From assembly GCA_003576695.1 (NCBI GenBank), contig QOZQ01000013.1, positions 118,593 through 182,592 of the forward strand: a stretch of 64,000 nt of DNA. Reading direction: 5' to 3'. A program made the translations under genes and the position numbers. The notes beneath the pieces are model-generated. The model was not told the origin of the DNA. It did no database searches and saw only the letters and a program-made list of their open reading frames with translations. Below, in pieces: positions 1 to 9,030 of this stretch (within the stretch, counting starts at the first letter, position 1; the number at the start of each line of letters is the position of its first letter). The DNA comes from Taklimakanibacter lacteus (GTDB lineage Bacteria; Pseudomonadota; Alphaproteobacteria; Rhizobiales; Aestuariivirgaceae).

Positions 1-784
1 TGCGCACGCTGATCTCGAGCGCGGCACTCTCGGGTATGACATTGCAGGCCGTGCCGGCATTGAAGGCGCCGACCGTCACGACCGCGGCCTCCACCGGATC
101 TATGTTGCGGGCGACGATCGTCTGCAGCGCCGTCACCACGGCAGCACCCGCCACCACCGGATCGACCGTCTCATGCGGGACCGCGCCATGGCCGCCGGGA
201 CCCGAGATGACCGCCTTCGCCATGTCGACGGCCGCCATGATGGTACCGGACCTTCCCGCAAACTGTCCGGCCGGCATTCCCGGCCAGTTATGGAAGGCGA
301 AGACCGCATCGCAGGGAAAGCGCCTGAACAACCCCTCCGCGATCATGCGCTGGGCGCCGCCGATATTCTCTTCCGCCGGCTGGAAGATCAGATGCACCGT
401 GCCGTCGAAATTCCGGCTTTCAGCCAGATAGCGCGCCGCACCAAGGAGCGTCGTCGTATGGCCGTCATGGCCGCAGGCATGCATCTTGCCGGGGGTGAGG
501 CTCTGATAGGAAAGGCCTGTCGCTTCGCTGATCGGCAGCGCATCCATGTCGGCGCGCAGCCCGATCGCCTTGCGCCCCATTCCCTGCTGCAGCGTGCCGA
601 CGACGCCGGTGCCCGCGACATTGCGCTTGACCTGATAGCCGAGACGGGCAAGCTCACGCGCCACGATCTCCGAGGTGCGCGTCTCCTCGAAGGCAAGCTC
701 GGGGTTGCGATGCAGGTCATGGCGGATAGCCCGCAGTTCCGGATCGTAGGAGGCCACCCGGTCATTGGCGGAAAGCTTGGTCAA
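1..784 (-). CDS. M20 family amidohydrolase/peptidase (5' part only)
   Basis: Metal-dependent hydrolase of the M20 amidohydrolase group (hippurate hydrolase, N-acyl-amino-acid amidohydrolase, IAA-amino-acid hydrolase type), which splits amide bonds of acylated amino acids in the cytoplasm. Visible motifs are the N-terminal RxDLHxNPEL region, RADMDALPI, the metal-binding HACGHDGHT and PAEE, and GGHGAVPHETVDP. The C-terminal part lies beyond the left edge. Upstream in frame there is a TAG, and no ATG follows before the conserved region; the best start is TTG at 784 with AGGA seven bases upstream. It lies next to an amino-acid ABC importer on the same strand, so its substrate may be one that the importer brings in (inference). 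The family call is firm; the substrate is unknown. Confidence 0.85.
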   Translation of the reverse strand, partial: MTKLSANDRVASYDPELRAIRHDLHRNPELAFEETRTSEIVARELARLGYQVKRNVAGTGVVGTLQQGMGRKAIGLRADMDALPISEATGLSYQSLTPGKMHACGHDGHTTTLLGAARYLAESRNFDGTVHLIFQPAEENIGGAQRMIAEGLFRRFPCDAVFAFHNWPGMPAGQFAGRSGTIMAAVDMAKAVISGPGGHGAVPHETVDPVVAGAAVVTALQTIVARNIDPVEAAVVTVGAFNAGTACNVIPESAALEISVR

Positions 785-921
785 GACGAAATCCTGTGCA
801 GCAAAGAAAGCGCACTCCTAAAGCATTGTGGCGGCGTGCGGAATGGGGCCCGACTTCCTCTGATTCTTGAGATCATGCGGTGTAGGCATAATATTGATTT
901 GATTACGTAATGTATTAATTT

Positions 922-1608
922 CTAACGCTGCGGCACTTGCCGCTCGACGTAATTGAAAATCCGCGTGATGATGAAAGTCAGCGCGAAATAGATCACTGCC
1001 ACCATGATCATGGGTGGGAAGAAGTCGTAGGTGGTGCGGAAAATCTGGCCGGCGGCACCATAGAGCTCGACCACGGTCACCAGGGCCGCAATCGGCGTCT
1101 CCTTGAGCTGCTGGATGGTCTCGCCACCGAGCGTCGGCAAAACGATGCGGAAGGCGCGTGGGAACCAGATGCGGCGCAGCACGGTAAAGGGCGACATGCC
1201 GAAGGCTCGCGCCGCCTCGAGCTCGCCCTTGGGCACGCTGGCAAAGGCGCCTTTCATCACCGCCCCCTCATAGCCGGCAAAGCTCAGCGTGAAAGCGAGC
1301 GTGGCATAGAAGAAGCCTTCCCGAAGCACCGGCCACATGAAGCTGTGGCGTATCCATGGAATCTGCGGAAACAGCGAGCCCAAGCCGTAATAGAGAATAT
1401 AGAGTTGGATGAGCAAGGGCGTGCCGCGGATGACCATGCAGAAGGAGGCGGCAAGCCAGGCGAGCGGCTTGGGTCCGGTGACCTGCACCAGCCCGATGGG
1501 AATGGCGAGGATCATGCCGAAAAACACCGAGAGCACGAGCAACAGGATCGTGTATTTGAGGCCGATGAGGATGAGCGGCAGAAACTGTATGAGGATCGTG
1601 AAATCCAT
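922..1608 (-). CDS. Polar amino-acid ABC transporter permease (HisM type), copy 1
   Basis: Inner-membrane permease of the histidine/glutamate/opine (HAAT) ABC importer family, 228 residues. It shows the family start MDFTILI, several hydrophobic segments and the ATPase-contact EAA loop (GELEAARAFGMSP). The open frame runs further upstream, but the family start at 1608 matches copy 2 exactly, and the upstream gene ends at 1617, eight bases away. By direct comparison it differs from the permease at 2437-3123 in about 22 of 228 positions (roughly 90% identical), so the two arose by tandem duplication. It probably pairs with the HisQ-type protein encoded just upstream. Confidence 0.93.
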   Translation of the reverse strand: MDFTILIQFLPLILIGLKYTILLLVLSVFFGMILAIPIGLVQVTGPKPLAWLAASFCMVIRGTPLLIQLYILYYGLGSLFPQIPWIRHSFMWPVLREGFFYATLAFTLSFAGYEGAVMKGAFASVPKGELEAARAFGMSPFTVLRRIWFPRAFRIVLPTLGGETIQQLKETPIAALVTVVELYGAAGQIFRTTYDFFPPMIMVAVIYFALTFIITRIFNYVERQVPQR

Positions 1609-1616
1609 GGGCCGCC

Positions 1617-2327
1617 TCACCCCACCTTCGGCTGGCCGCGCCGCACATAGCGGTCGAGCATGCCGAAGCCTTGCAGTGAAATGAGTGAAATCACGAGATA
1701 GAGCACTGCGGCAGTCGTGTAGAAGGTGAAATACCATTTGGTGCCACCGGCCGCCTGCTGGGTGATCTTGGTCAATTCGACATAGCCGACCACTGAGATG
1801 AGAGCCGATCCCTTGGTTGCAGTGAGCCAGAGATTGGACAGGCCCGGAATGGCATATGGCAGCATCGCCGGCAGCGTGATGCGCCGGAACATCAGGAAGG
1901 GCGACATGCCATAAGCCCTCGCCGCCTCGATCTGGCCGACAGGGATGGCCTTGATCGCGCCGCGCAAGACCTCAGTCGAATAGGCGCCTTGCACGACACC
2001 CAGCACCGCCACCGCCGCAACGAAACCGTTGATCCGCACCGGACCTAAACCGAATGCAGCAAGCAGGCTGTTGAAGCCCTGGGTGCCCGTATAAAACAGG
2101 ATTACGATGAGAAGCAGCTCGGGGACCGAGCGCACGATCGTCGTGTAGCCTTCCAGCAAGCGCTTGGTGAGCTTACCGCCACTGAGCTTGCCGCGGGCGC
2201 CGAGCAGGCCGATCAGGAGACCAAGCGCGTAGGCGCAAAAGGAAATCTGCAGGGTAGTGATTACGCCACGAAAGATCGGACTACCCCAGCCGGGTGGGTT
2301 CCACGCCAACAGGTCCGTCCAGCCCAT
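1617..2327 (-). CDS. Polar amino-acid ABC transporter permease (HisQ type), copy 1
   Basis: Second inner-membrane subunit of the importer, 236 residues, starting MGWTDLLAWNPPGWG. It carries the periplasmic-permease core (TTIVRSVPELLLIV) and the EAA loop (GQIEAARAYGMSP). It differs from the permease at 3133-3843 in about 36 of 236 positions (about 85% identical), less conserved than the HisM-type copies. About 109 bases separate this duplicated unit from the next permease gene upstream; they hold no gene. It belongs to the minus-strand operon that begins with the ATPase at 5594. Confidence 0.93.
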   Translation of the reverse strand: MGWTDLLAWNPPGWGSPIFRGVITTLQISFCAYALGLLIGLLGARGKLSGGKLTKRLLEGYTTIVRSVPELLLIVILFYTGTQGFNSLLAAFGLGPVRINGFVAAVAVLGVVQGAYSTEVLRGAIKAIPVGQIEAARAYGMSPFLMFRRITLPAMLPYAIPGLSNLWLTATKGSALISVVGYVELTKITQQAAGGTKWYFTFYTTAAVLYLVISLISLQGFGMLDRYVRRGQPKVG

Positions 2328-2436
2328 TCAGCACCTCGTCGGAGCAGCGTTAAGTGCATCCACTAACGCTTCAGCTGATACCCCAGGTCATGAAGGGCGA
2401 TTAAAGAACTGTAATAATTAAAAAATACCGAATTTC

Positions 2437-3123
2437 TTAGCGTTGCGGCACCTGCCGTTCGACAAAGTTGAACAGCCGCGTGATCAGGAAAGTGAGCGCG
2501 AAATAGATCACGGCCACCATCAGCATCGGCGGGAAGAAATCCAGGGTGCTGCGGAAGATCTGGCCGGCGGCGCCATAGAGCTCCACGACCGTCACCAGGG
2601 CGGCGATCGGCGTCGCCTTGAGCTGCAAGATGGTTTCGCCGCCCAGGGTCGGCAGGACAATGCGGAAGGCCCGCGGAAGCCAGATGCGGCGCAGGACCGT
2701 GAACGGCGACATGCCGAAAGCGCGCGCCGCCTCGAGCTCACCCTTGGGCACGCTGGCAAAGGCGCCCTTCATGACAGCACCTTCATAGCCCGCAAAGCTC
2801 AGCGTGAAGGCAAGGGCGGCATAGAAGAATCCCTCCCTCAGCACCGGCCACATGAAGCTGTGGCGGATCCAGGGAATTTGCGGGAAAAGCGAGCCTAGGC
2901 CGTAATAGAGGATGTAGAGCTGGATGAGCAAAGGTGTGCCGCGAATGACAGTACAGAATGCGCCGGCGAGCCAGGCGAGCGGCTTGGGCCCGGTGACCTG
3001 CACCAGCCCGATGGGGATGGCGAGGATGAAGCCGAAGATGCAGGACAGGATCAGCAGGACGATCGTGTACCAGAGCCCCTTGAGGATCAGCGGCAGGAAG
3101 TCGATGAGTACGGTGAAATCCAT
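2437..3123 (-). CDS. Polar amino-acid ABC transporter permease (HisM type), copy 2
   Basis: HAAT-family permease, 228 residues, starting MDFTVLIDFLPLIL. It shares long identical stretches with copy 1, including RGTPLLIQLYILYYGLGSLF and the EAA loop GELEAARAFGMSP. Most differences lie in the first transmembrane segment (positions 5-32), with a few near the C-terminus, so the ATPase-binding surface is kept. It follows its HisQ-type partner after nine bases. Both copies look intact, with no frameshift or early stop. Confidence 0.93.
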   Translation of the reverse strand: MDFTVLIDFLPLILKGLWYTIVLLILSCIFGFILAIPIGLVQVTGPKPLAWLAGAFCTVIRGTPLLIQLYILYYGLGSLFPQIPWIRHSFMWPVLREGFFYAALAFTLSFAGYEGAVMKGAFASVPKGELEAARAFGMSPFTVLRRIWLPRAFRIVLPTLGGETILQLKATPIAALVTVVELYGAAGQIFRSTLDFFPPMLMVAVIYFALTFLITRLFNFVERQVPQR

Positions 3124-3132
3124 GTCCGATCC

Positions 3133-3843
3133 TCACCTCACCTTGGGCTGGCCGCGGCGGACATAGCGGTCGAGCATGCCGAAGCCCTGCAGTGAAACGA
3201 GCGATATCGCGAGATAGATCGCCGCGGCGGCGGTGTAGAAGGTAAAATACCATTTGGTGAAGCCGGCGCCCTGCTGGGTGATCTTGGTCAGCTCGAGATA
3301 TCCGACCACGGAGATGAGCGCCGAATCCTTGGTGGCATTCAGCCAGAGATTGGAAAGGCCGGGAATGGCATAGGGCAGCATCGCGGGCAAAGTGATGCGC
3401 CGGAGCAGCAGTAAGGGAGACATGCCATAGGCCTTCGCGGCCTCGATCTGCCCAACCGGGATGGCATTGATCGCCCCTCTCAGGACTTCGGTCGAATAGG
3501 CGCCTTGCACGACGCCGAGCACCGCGACCGCGGCGATGAAGCCATTGATGCGCACCGGACCATAGCCAAAGGATTCCATCAGACTGTTGAGGCCCTGGGT
3601 GCCCGTATAATAGAGGATGACGATGAGAAGCAGCTCAGGCACGGAGCGAACGATCGTCGTGTACCAGTCGAGCAGGCGGCGTGTGAGCTTGCCTCCGCTC
3701 AGCTTGCCGCGGGCCCCCAGGAGGCCGATCAGAAGACCCAGCAAATAGGCAAGAAAGGAAATCTGCAGGGTGCTGATGGCGCCGAAAAAGAGATTTTTTC
3801 CCCAACCGGGTGGATTCCACGCCAAGAGATCCAGCCAATTCAT
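3133..3843 (-). CDS. Polar amino-acid ABC transporter permease (HisQ type), copy 2
   Basis: HAAT-family permease, 236 residues, starting MNWLDLLAWNPPGWG. It is the copy nearest the binding-protein gene (62-base gap to 3906) and so probably belongs to the original transporter unit. The EAA loop reads GQIEAAKAYGMSP. Together with the protein at 2437-3123 it forms a complete permease heterodimer; the second pair downstream is extra for a system with one binding protein and one ATPase. Whether mixed heterodimers form cannot be read from the sequence. Confidence 0.93.
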   Translation of the reverse strand: MNWLDLLAWNPPGWGKNLFFGAISTLQISFLAYLLGLLIGLLGARGKLSGGKLTRRLLDWYTTIVRSVPELLLIVILYYTGTQGLNSLMESFGYGPVRINGFIAAVAVLGVVQGAYSTEVLRGAINAIPVGQIEAAKAYGMSPLLLLRRITLPAMLPYAIPGLSNLWLNATKDSALISVVGYLELTKITQQGAGFTKWYFTFYTAAAAIYLAISLVSLQGFGMLDRYVRRGQPKVR

Positions 3844-3905
3844 CTAACACCTCGCCGGGGATGCTGTGGCTGCCTCCGGGACGCTCCGGAAGCAGCCACG
3901 AGCCA

Positions 3906-4694
3906 CTATTGCGGCAGTATCATCTTGCCGACGAGTTCGGGATACTTCTCGGTGATCTTGTTGATTTCACCGGACTTGGCCAAGGCATCGATGGCCGCGT
4001 CGAGCTTCGCCTTGAGCTCCGTGTCCTCCTTGCGGATGCCGCCGCCCACGCCTTCGCCGAGAATCTCGGCGTCTTCAGGAACCGCGCCCTTCAATTCACA
4101 GCAGGCTGCGCCCTGGTCGGTCTTCAGATAGGTGTCGAGCGCACTGCCATCGGCCTGTACATAGTCAAGTCGTCCGGCGGCAAGATCGTTATTGGCCTCA
4201 TCCTGCGTCTGGTAGGTCTTGATCGTCGAGCCGGCGCCGAAATATTTCTCGACATATTTCTGGTGAATTGTGGTGACCTGCACACCGATCGTCTTGCCCT
4301 TGAGATGCTCCGGGCTGATGTCCGTGTCGCCATCCTTCTGGCCGATGATGACGGTGGGCGTATTGTAGTACATCTTGGTAAATTCGATCGACTTCTTGCG
4401 ATCGGCGGTGATCGACATCGACGACCAGATGACATCGATCTGCTTGGCCGTCAGAGACGGGATGATGCCATCCCAAGCCACTTCGACCAGTTCGCATTTC
4501 TCCTTCATCTGTGCACAGACGGCATCCATCAGATCGATTTCCCAGCCGACCCATTTGCCGGACGCGTCCTTCGACGTGAAGGGCGCATAAGGTTCGGCGG
4601 CCACTCCGAATTTGAGGTCGGCCTTGGCCTGGGCCGCAAAGCCGCAAAGGGCTACGGCGGCGACGGCCAGCATCAATCGGCGGTTAAAGCTCAT
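3906..4694 (-). CDS. Periplasmic amino-acid-binding protein of ABC importer
   Basis: Family 3 extracellular solute-binding protein (lysine/arginine/ornithine/histidine type). The start at 4694 (MSFNRRLMLAV) is chosen over an in-frame start nine codons upstream because it has GGGAGTGAG just before it and begins a clean signal peptide ending near AQAKA. The mature protein has the family features: AEPYAPFTSKD, a GWEIDLMDAVC segment, DVIWSSMSITADRKKSI (substrate pocket) and a GVQVTT hinge region. It delivers substrate to the permeases encoded downstream. A basic or polar amino acid is likely; the exact ligand is not readable. Confidence 0.92.
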   Translation of the reverse strand: MSFNRRLMLAVAAVALCGFAAQAKADLKFGVAAEPYAPFTSKDASGKWVGWEIDLMDAVCAQMKEKCELVEVAWDGIIPSLTAKQIDVIWSSMSITADRKKSIEFTKMYYNTPTVIIGQKDGDTDISPEHLKGKTIGVQVTTIHQKYVEKYFGAGSTIKTYQTQDEANNDLAAGRLDYVQADGSALDTYLKTDQGAACCELKGAVPEDAEILGEGVGGGIRKEDTELKAKLDAAIDALAKSGEINKITEKYPELVGKMILPQ

Positions 4695-4808
4695 GGTCTC
4701 ACTCCCTTGTAGTCGGATCATTCGATCCGGTTGTTGTCAAAAAGCCCCGACTCCACATCTTCGGAACCCATCTCAACTAAAGCACGTCATCTCACGCTGG
4801 CAAGCCGG

Positions 4809-5594
4809 TCAGTGGATTCCCGACACGAATTGCCTGCAGCGGTCGCTCTTGGGCGCGCCGAATACCTGGCTCGGCGGCCCCTCCTCCTCGATCAGCCCTT
4901 TGTGCAGATAGATCACATGGCTCGACACATCACGGGCGAATTTCATCTCATGGGTGACGAGAATCATCGTCCGCCCCTCGAGCGCGAGATCGCGGATGAC
5001 CTTGAGCACCTCGCCGACCAGCTCCGGATCGAGCGCCGAGGTCGGCTCGTCGAACAGCATGACCTTTGGATTCATCGCCAGAGCGCGCGCGATTGCCGCG
5101 CGCTGCTGCTGGCCACCTGAGAGGAAGGCCGGATATTGTGTGCGCTTCTCATAGAGCCCGACCTTCTGCAGCAGGGCTTCGCCGCGCGCGATCGCCTCGG
5201 CCTTGGGCACCTTCAGCACATGCACCGGCGCTTCGATGACATTTTCGAGCACGTTGAGATGGGGCCAGAGATTGAAGGACTGGAACACCATGCCGAGGCG
5301 GGTGCGGATGCGCTCGAGCTGATGGCGGTCGGTCGGATGCAGATTGCCGTCATGGCCGGTCTTGAGCGCAATATCCTCGCCCGTGACCTGGATACGGCCC
5401 TGGGTTGGCATTTCAAGGAAGTTGATGCATCTGAGGAAGGTGCTCTTGCCCGAGCCTGAGGCGCCGATCATCGAGACGACATCGCCCTCATGCGCCGTCA
5501 GCGAAACCCCCTTAAGAACCTCCAGGTCGCCGAAACTCTTATGCAGATTTTCGACGACGACCGCAGGCTGTCCACCCGAACTCCCCTTGGCCAC
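4809..5594 (-). CDS. Polar amino-acid ABC transporter ATPase (HisP/GlnQ type)
   Basis: Cytoplasmic ATPase of the amino-acid importer, 261 residues. Walker A is GASGSGKST near residue 43, the Q-loop region is MVFQSFNLWPH, the signature is LSGGQQQR, Walker B is VMLFDEPTSALD and the switch is VTHEM. The start is GTG at 5594 with AAGGGAG about 11 bases upstream. It is the first gene of the minus-strand importer operon, with a 114-base gap before the binding-protein gene. The 275 bases between it and the divergent polyamine-type operon must hold both promoters; no operator was recognised there. Confidence 0.94.
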   Translation of the reverse strand: MAKGSSGGQPAVVVENLHKSFGDLEVLKGVSLTAHEGDVVSMIGASGSGKSTFLRCINFLEMPTQGRIQVTGEDIALKTGHDGNLHPTDRHQLERIRTRLGMVFQSFNLWPHLNVLENVIEAPVHVLKVPKAEAIARGEALLQKVGLYEKRTQYPAFLSGGQQQRAAIARALAMNPKVMLFDEPTSALDPELVGEVLKVIRDLALEGRTMILVTHEMKFARDVSSHVIYLHKGLIEEEGPPSQVFGAPKSDRCRQFVSGIH

Positions 5595-5869
5595 GTGGCA
5601 GCGCGCTCCCTTGTTATGTTCTTTTGTTCAAAAGACTATCATGCAAACAAAAATTTGGTCAATCCAACATTGCTGGTGGATTTTTCCGTCCGGCCCGAGC
5701 ATTTTTTCACCCCCCGCCCACCGACCATAAGTCGTAGACGCCGATCCTCCGGACCCCACTTCCCTTGCATCGACAGACAAGCTAGCGTTGCGACAGCCAC
5801 CGCGCACGACAGTGAACGGAGCAGCCGGCTGTGCGCGTTAATCATGTCCGGCCTGCAGGGAGGGTTATC

Positions 5870-7027
5870 ATGAAATCCATAAAGCGGGCTTTTATTTCCG
5901 TTTTGGCAGTTGCCGCGCTCACCGGCACGGCTCTGGCCGACATGAAAAAGGAAATTGGCCCCGGCGAAGGCCAGGTCAATATCGTCGCCTGGCCGGGCTA
6001 TATCGAACGGGGCGAAACCGACAAAAACTACGATTGGGTGACTGATTTCGAGAAGAAGACGAGCTGCAAGGTCAATATCAAGACAGCCGGCACGTCCGAC
6101 GAAATGGTCGCCTTGATGAATGAAGGCGGCTTCGACCTGGTCACCGCCTCGGGCGATGCGTCGCTGCGCCTGATCTCCGGCAAGCGCGTGCAGCCGGTCA
6201 ATGTCGACCTGATTCCCTCGTGGAAAACGGTCGATGAGCGCCTTCAGAACGCGCCCTGGCACACGGTCGACGGCATGCATTATGGCGTTCCCTATCAGTG
6301 GGGCGCCAATGTGCTGGCCTATAATACGAATGTCTTCAAGGAAGCGCCCAAGAGCTGGAGCGTCGTCTTCGAGGAGCAGAACCTGCCCGACGGGAAGTCG
6401 AACAAGGGCCGGATCCAGGCCTTCGACGGCCCGATCTATATCGCTGATGCGGCTCTCTATCTGATGAAGCACAAGCCGGAGCTCGGCATCAAGGATCCCT
6501 ATGAGCTTACCGAGGACCAGTACAAGGCGGCACTCGACCTGCTGCGCGCGCAACGCAAGCTGGTTGGCCGCTACTGGCATGACGCCTTCATCCAGATCGA
6601 CGACTTCAAGAACGAAGGCGTTGCTGCGTCATCGTCCTGGCCCTTCCAGGTGAACCTGCTCGTCGCCGACAAGCAGCCCATCGCCTCGACGGTTCCCGAG
6701 GAGGGCGCCACCGGATGGGCCGACACCACGATGATGCATTCCGAAGCAGCCAATCCCAATTGCGCCTATATGTGGCTCGAGCATTCGATCAATCCGAAGC
6801 TTCAGGGTGACCTGGCTGCCTGGTTCGGATCGGTTCCGGCGGTGATGGCTGCCTGCAAGGGCAATTCCCTATTGACCGACACGGGCTGCGACACCAACGG
6901 CCTCGGCAATTTCGAGAAGATCAAGTTCTGGCGCACGCCCGTGTCCAAATGCGCCAGCCAGGCCGCCGGTTGCGTGCCCTACTACCGCTGGGTGTCCGAT
7001 TACATCGCCGTCCTCGGCGGACGCTGA
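5870..7027 (+). CDS. Spermidine/putrescine-type ABC binding protein
   Basis: Family 1-like periplasmic solute-binding protein related to PotD/PotF/YdcS, 385 residues. The start at 5870 has GGGAGG upstream and begins a signal peptide (MKSIKRAFISVLAV ... TALA). An in-frame start 13 codons upstream lacks these features. The mature part has the family opening VNIVAWPGYIERG, then FEKKTSCKVN, FDLVTASGDA and GVPYQWGANVLAYN. Several cysteines near the C-terminus (residues about 330-370) may form disulphides in the periplasm. It is followed 48 bases later by its ATPase gene. The ligand could be a polyamine or another small cation; this is inferred from the family only. Confidence 0.9.
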   Translation: MKSIKRAFISVLAVAALTGTALADMKKEIGPGEGQVNIVAWPGYIERGETDKNYDWVTDFEKKTSCKVNIKTAGTSDEMVALMNEGGFDLVTASGDASLRLISGKRVQPVNVDLIPSWKTVDERLQNAPWHTVDGMHYGVPYQWGANVLAYNTNVFKEAPKSWSVVFEEQNLPDGKSNKGRIQAFDGPIYIADAALYLMKHKPELGIKDPYELTEDQYKAALDLLRAQRKLVGRYWHDAFIQIDDFKNEGVAASSSWPFQVNLLVADKQPIASTVPEEGATGWADTTMMHSEAANPNCAYMWLEHSINPKLQGDLAAWFGSVPAVMAACKGNSLLTDTGCDTNGLGNFEKIKFWRTPVSKCASQAAGCVPYYRWVSDYIAVLGGR

Positions 7028-7075
7028 TCGATCGCAAATCGCTCCCGCCGGTCATCGCCGGCGGGAGTATCCATC

Positions 7076-8083
7076 ATGACAACAGCCGTCTCCTTCCAGA
7101 ATGTGTCACGGCATTTCGGTGCCGTGCGCGCGGTCGATGATGTCACGCTCGACATCGCGCCCGGTGAGTTCTTCGCCATGCTCGGCCCATCGGGATCGGG
7201 CAAGACCACCTGCCTGCGCCTCATCGCCGGTTTCGAGCAGCCTTCAAGTGGCCATATCGAGATCTTCGGCACCACCGCCGAAGGTCTTCCGCCCTATCGG
7301 CGCAATGTGAATACCGTGTTCCAGGACTATGCGCTGTTCCCGCATATGAGCATCCTGGACAATGTCGCCTATGGCCTGATGGTCAAGGGTGTCGCCCGCG
7401 CGGCGCGCGAAGCCAAAGCACTTGACGCGCTGGATCTCGTCGAGCTCAAGGGTTTCGAGGGTCGCAGGCCCTCGCAACTCTCCGGTGGACAGCGCCAGCG
7501 TGTGGCGCTTGCCCGCGCGCTCGTGAACGAGCCCAAGGTGCTGCTGCTGGATGAGCCGCTGGGCGCGCTTGATCTCAAATTGCGCGAGCAGATGCAGGTC
7601 GAGCTCAAGACCTTGCAGCGCAATCTCGGCATCACCTTCGTCTTCGTGACCCATGACCAGGGCGAGGCGCTTTCGATGGCCGATCGCGTCGCCATCTTCA
7701 ACAATGGCAAGATCGTCCAGGTGGGGGCGCCGCAGGAAATCTATGAGCGCCCGCGCACCCGCTTCGTCGCAGATTTCGTCGGCTCATCGAATGTCCTGCC
7801 GCCGGATTTCGCCGGCAAGACAGGCGCTCCCGCCAGGTGGATGAGCCTGCGCCCCGAGAAGATCACGATCGCTGTCGGCGGCACTCCCGCCAAGGCGCAT
7901 TCCGTGGCCGCCAAAGTGACCTCGGTCCACTATCAGGGCGCGGTAACGCGGGTGAATACCGATGCAGGCGGCCAGGCGATCGCCGTCGCCGCCCCTTCTT
8001 CCTTCGGCTTAATCGCCATAGGCGATGAAGTGACGCTGTCCTGGCCTGCAGACGCGCTGCACGCCATGGAGGACGAGGCGTGA
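7076..8083 (+). CDS. Polyamine-type ABC transporter ATPase (PotA-like)
   Basis: 335-residue ABC ATPase of the spermidine/putrescine/iron group. Walker A GPSGSGKTT near residue 38, signature LSGGQRQRVALARAL, Walker B VLLLDEPLGALD and the switch VFVTHDQGEA are all present. A C-terminal TOBE-type regulatory domain follows (from about residue 240, with SLRPEKI). Its stop overlaps the GTG start of the next permease gene by four bases (GTGA), which indicates translational coupling. It energises uptake through the two permeases encoded downstream. Confidence 0.94.
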   Translation: MTTAVSFQNVSRHFGAVRAVDDVTLDIAPGEFFAMLGPSGSGKTTCLRLIAGFEQPSSGHIEIFGTTAEGLPPYRRNVNTVFQDYALFPHMSILDNVAYGLMVKGVARAAREAKALDALDLVELKGFEGRRPSQLSGGQRQRVALARALVNEPKVLLLDEPLGALDLKLREQMQVELKTLQRNLGITFVFVTHDQGEALSMADRVAIFNNGKIVQVGAPQEIYERPRTRFVADFVGSSNVLPPDFAGKTGAPARWMSLRPEKITIAVGGTPAKAHSVAAKVTSVHYQGAVTRVNTDAGGQAIAVAAPSSFGLIAIGDEVTLSWPADALHAMEDEA

Positions 8084-9030
8084 CGGAAACCACCATCGGC
8101 GCCGCCACCGAGCACCGCAACGGACTCCTGCGCCGGTTCTCCGATGCCCTGTTCCGGCGGCCTTTCCTCCTCCTCACCCTCCTGCTGGCGCCGCCGCTCC
8201 TGTGGCTCGGCATCGTCTATCTGGGCTCGCTCCTGGCGCTGCTGGCCCAGAGCTTCTTCTCGATCGATGAATTCTCCGGCCTGGTGAAGCATGAGCTCAC
8301 GCTCTCGACCTATGCCGAACTGCTCAACCTCGCCAATGTCGATGTCATCCTGCGCAGCCTCACAATGGCCATTGCCGTCACCCTGGCGGCGGCGCTGATC
8401 GCCTTTCCCATTGCCTATTATGCGGCACGCTATGCCAGAGGCCGCTGGAAGGCCTTCTTCTACCTGGCGGTGATGCTGCCTCTGTGGTCGAGCTATCTCG
8501 TTCGCGTCTATGCCTGGAAGCTCATCCTCGCCAAGGAAGGGATCATCACCTGGTTCGCCGGGAAGACCCATACGACCTGGCTGCTCGACGCGATCCTGGC
8601 GACGCCGGTCATTGGCGGACCATCCTTGAGCATCAGCTATATCGGCACCTTCCTCGTCTTCCTCTATGTGTGGCTGCCTTACATGATCCTGCCGACCCAG
8701 GCGGCGCTCGAACGCGTGCCGGTCAATCTGATCGAGGCCTCGGCCGATCTCGGCGCCCATCCGCGCCAGACCTTCACGACCGTGATCTTTCCCCTGGCGC
8801 TGCCCGGCCTGATCGCCGGATCGATATTCACCTTCTCGCTGACCTTGGGCGATTATATCATCCCGCAGATCGTCGGCACGTCCACCTACTTCCTTGGGCA
8901 AGCCGTCTATACGCTGCAGGGCACGGCCGGCAACATACCGCTCGCCGCGGCCTTTACCGTCGTGCCGATCTTGATCATGGGCATCTATCTGGCGATCGCC
9001 AAGCGCATGGGAGCTTTCGATGCGCTCTGA
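8080..9030 (+). CDS. Polyamine-type ABC permease (PotB-like)
   Basis: Inner-membrane permease of the PotB class, 316 residues, with about six hydrophobic segments and the EAA loop near [15 protein letters not shown]. The start is GTG, overlapping the stop of the ATPase gene. Typical family motifs are [14 protein letters not shown] and [16 protein letters not shown]. The N-terminal extension before the first membrane segment (about 35 residues) is cytoplasmic. It overlaps the next permease gene by 11 bases. Confidence 0.93.
   Translation: MTETTIGAATEHRNGLLRRFSDALFRRPFLLLTLLLAPPLLWLGIVYLGSLLALLAQSFFSIDEFSGLVKHELTLSTYAELLNLANVDVILRSLTMAIAVTLAAALIAFPIAYYAARYARGRWKAFFYLAVMLPLWSSYLVRVYAWKLILAKEGIITWFAGKTHTTWLLDAILATPVIGGPSLSISYIGTFLVFLYVWLPYMILPTQAALERVPVNLIEASADLGAHPRQTFTTVIFPLALPGLIAGSIFTFSLTLGDYIIPQIVGTSTYFLGQAVYTLQGTAGNIPLAAAFTVVPILIMGIYLAIAKRMGAFDAL

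Noticed and set aside
173..910. A 245-residue plus-strand open frame across the M20 gene
   Set aside because: Its composition is an antisense shadow of the M20 gene, whose conserved metal motifs lie on the minus strand; it also has no family match or ribosome-binding site.
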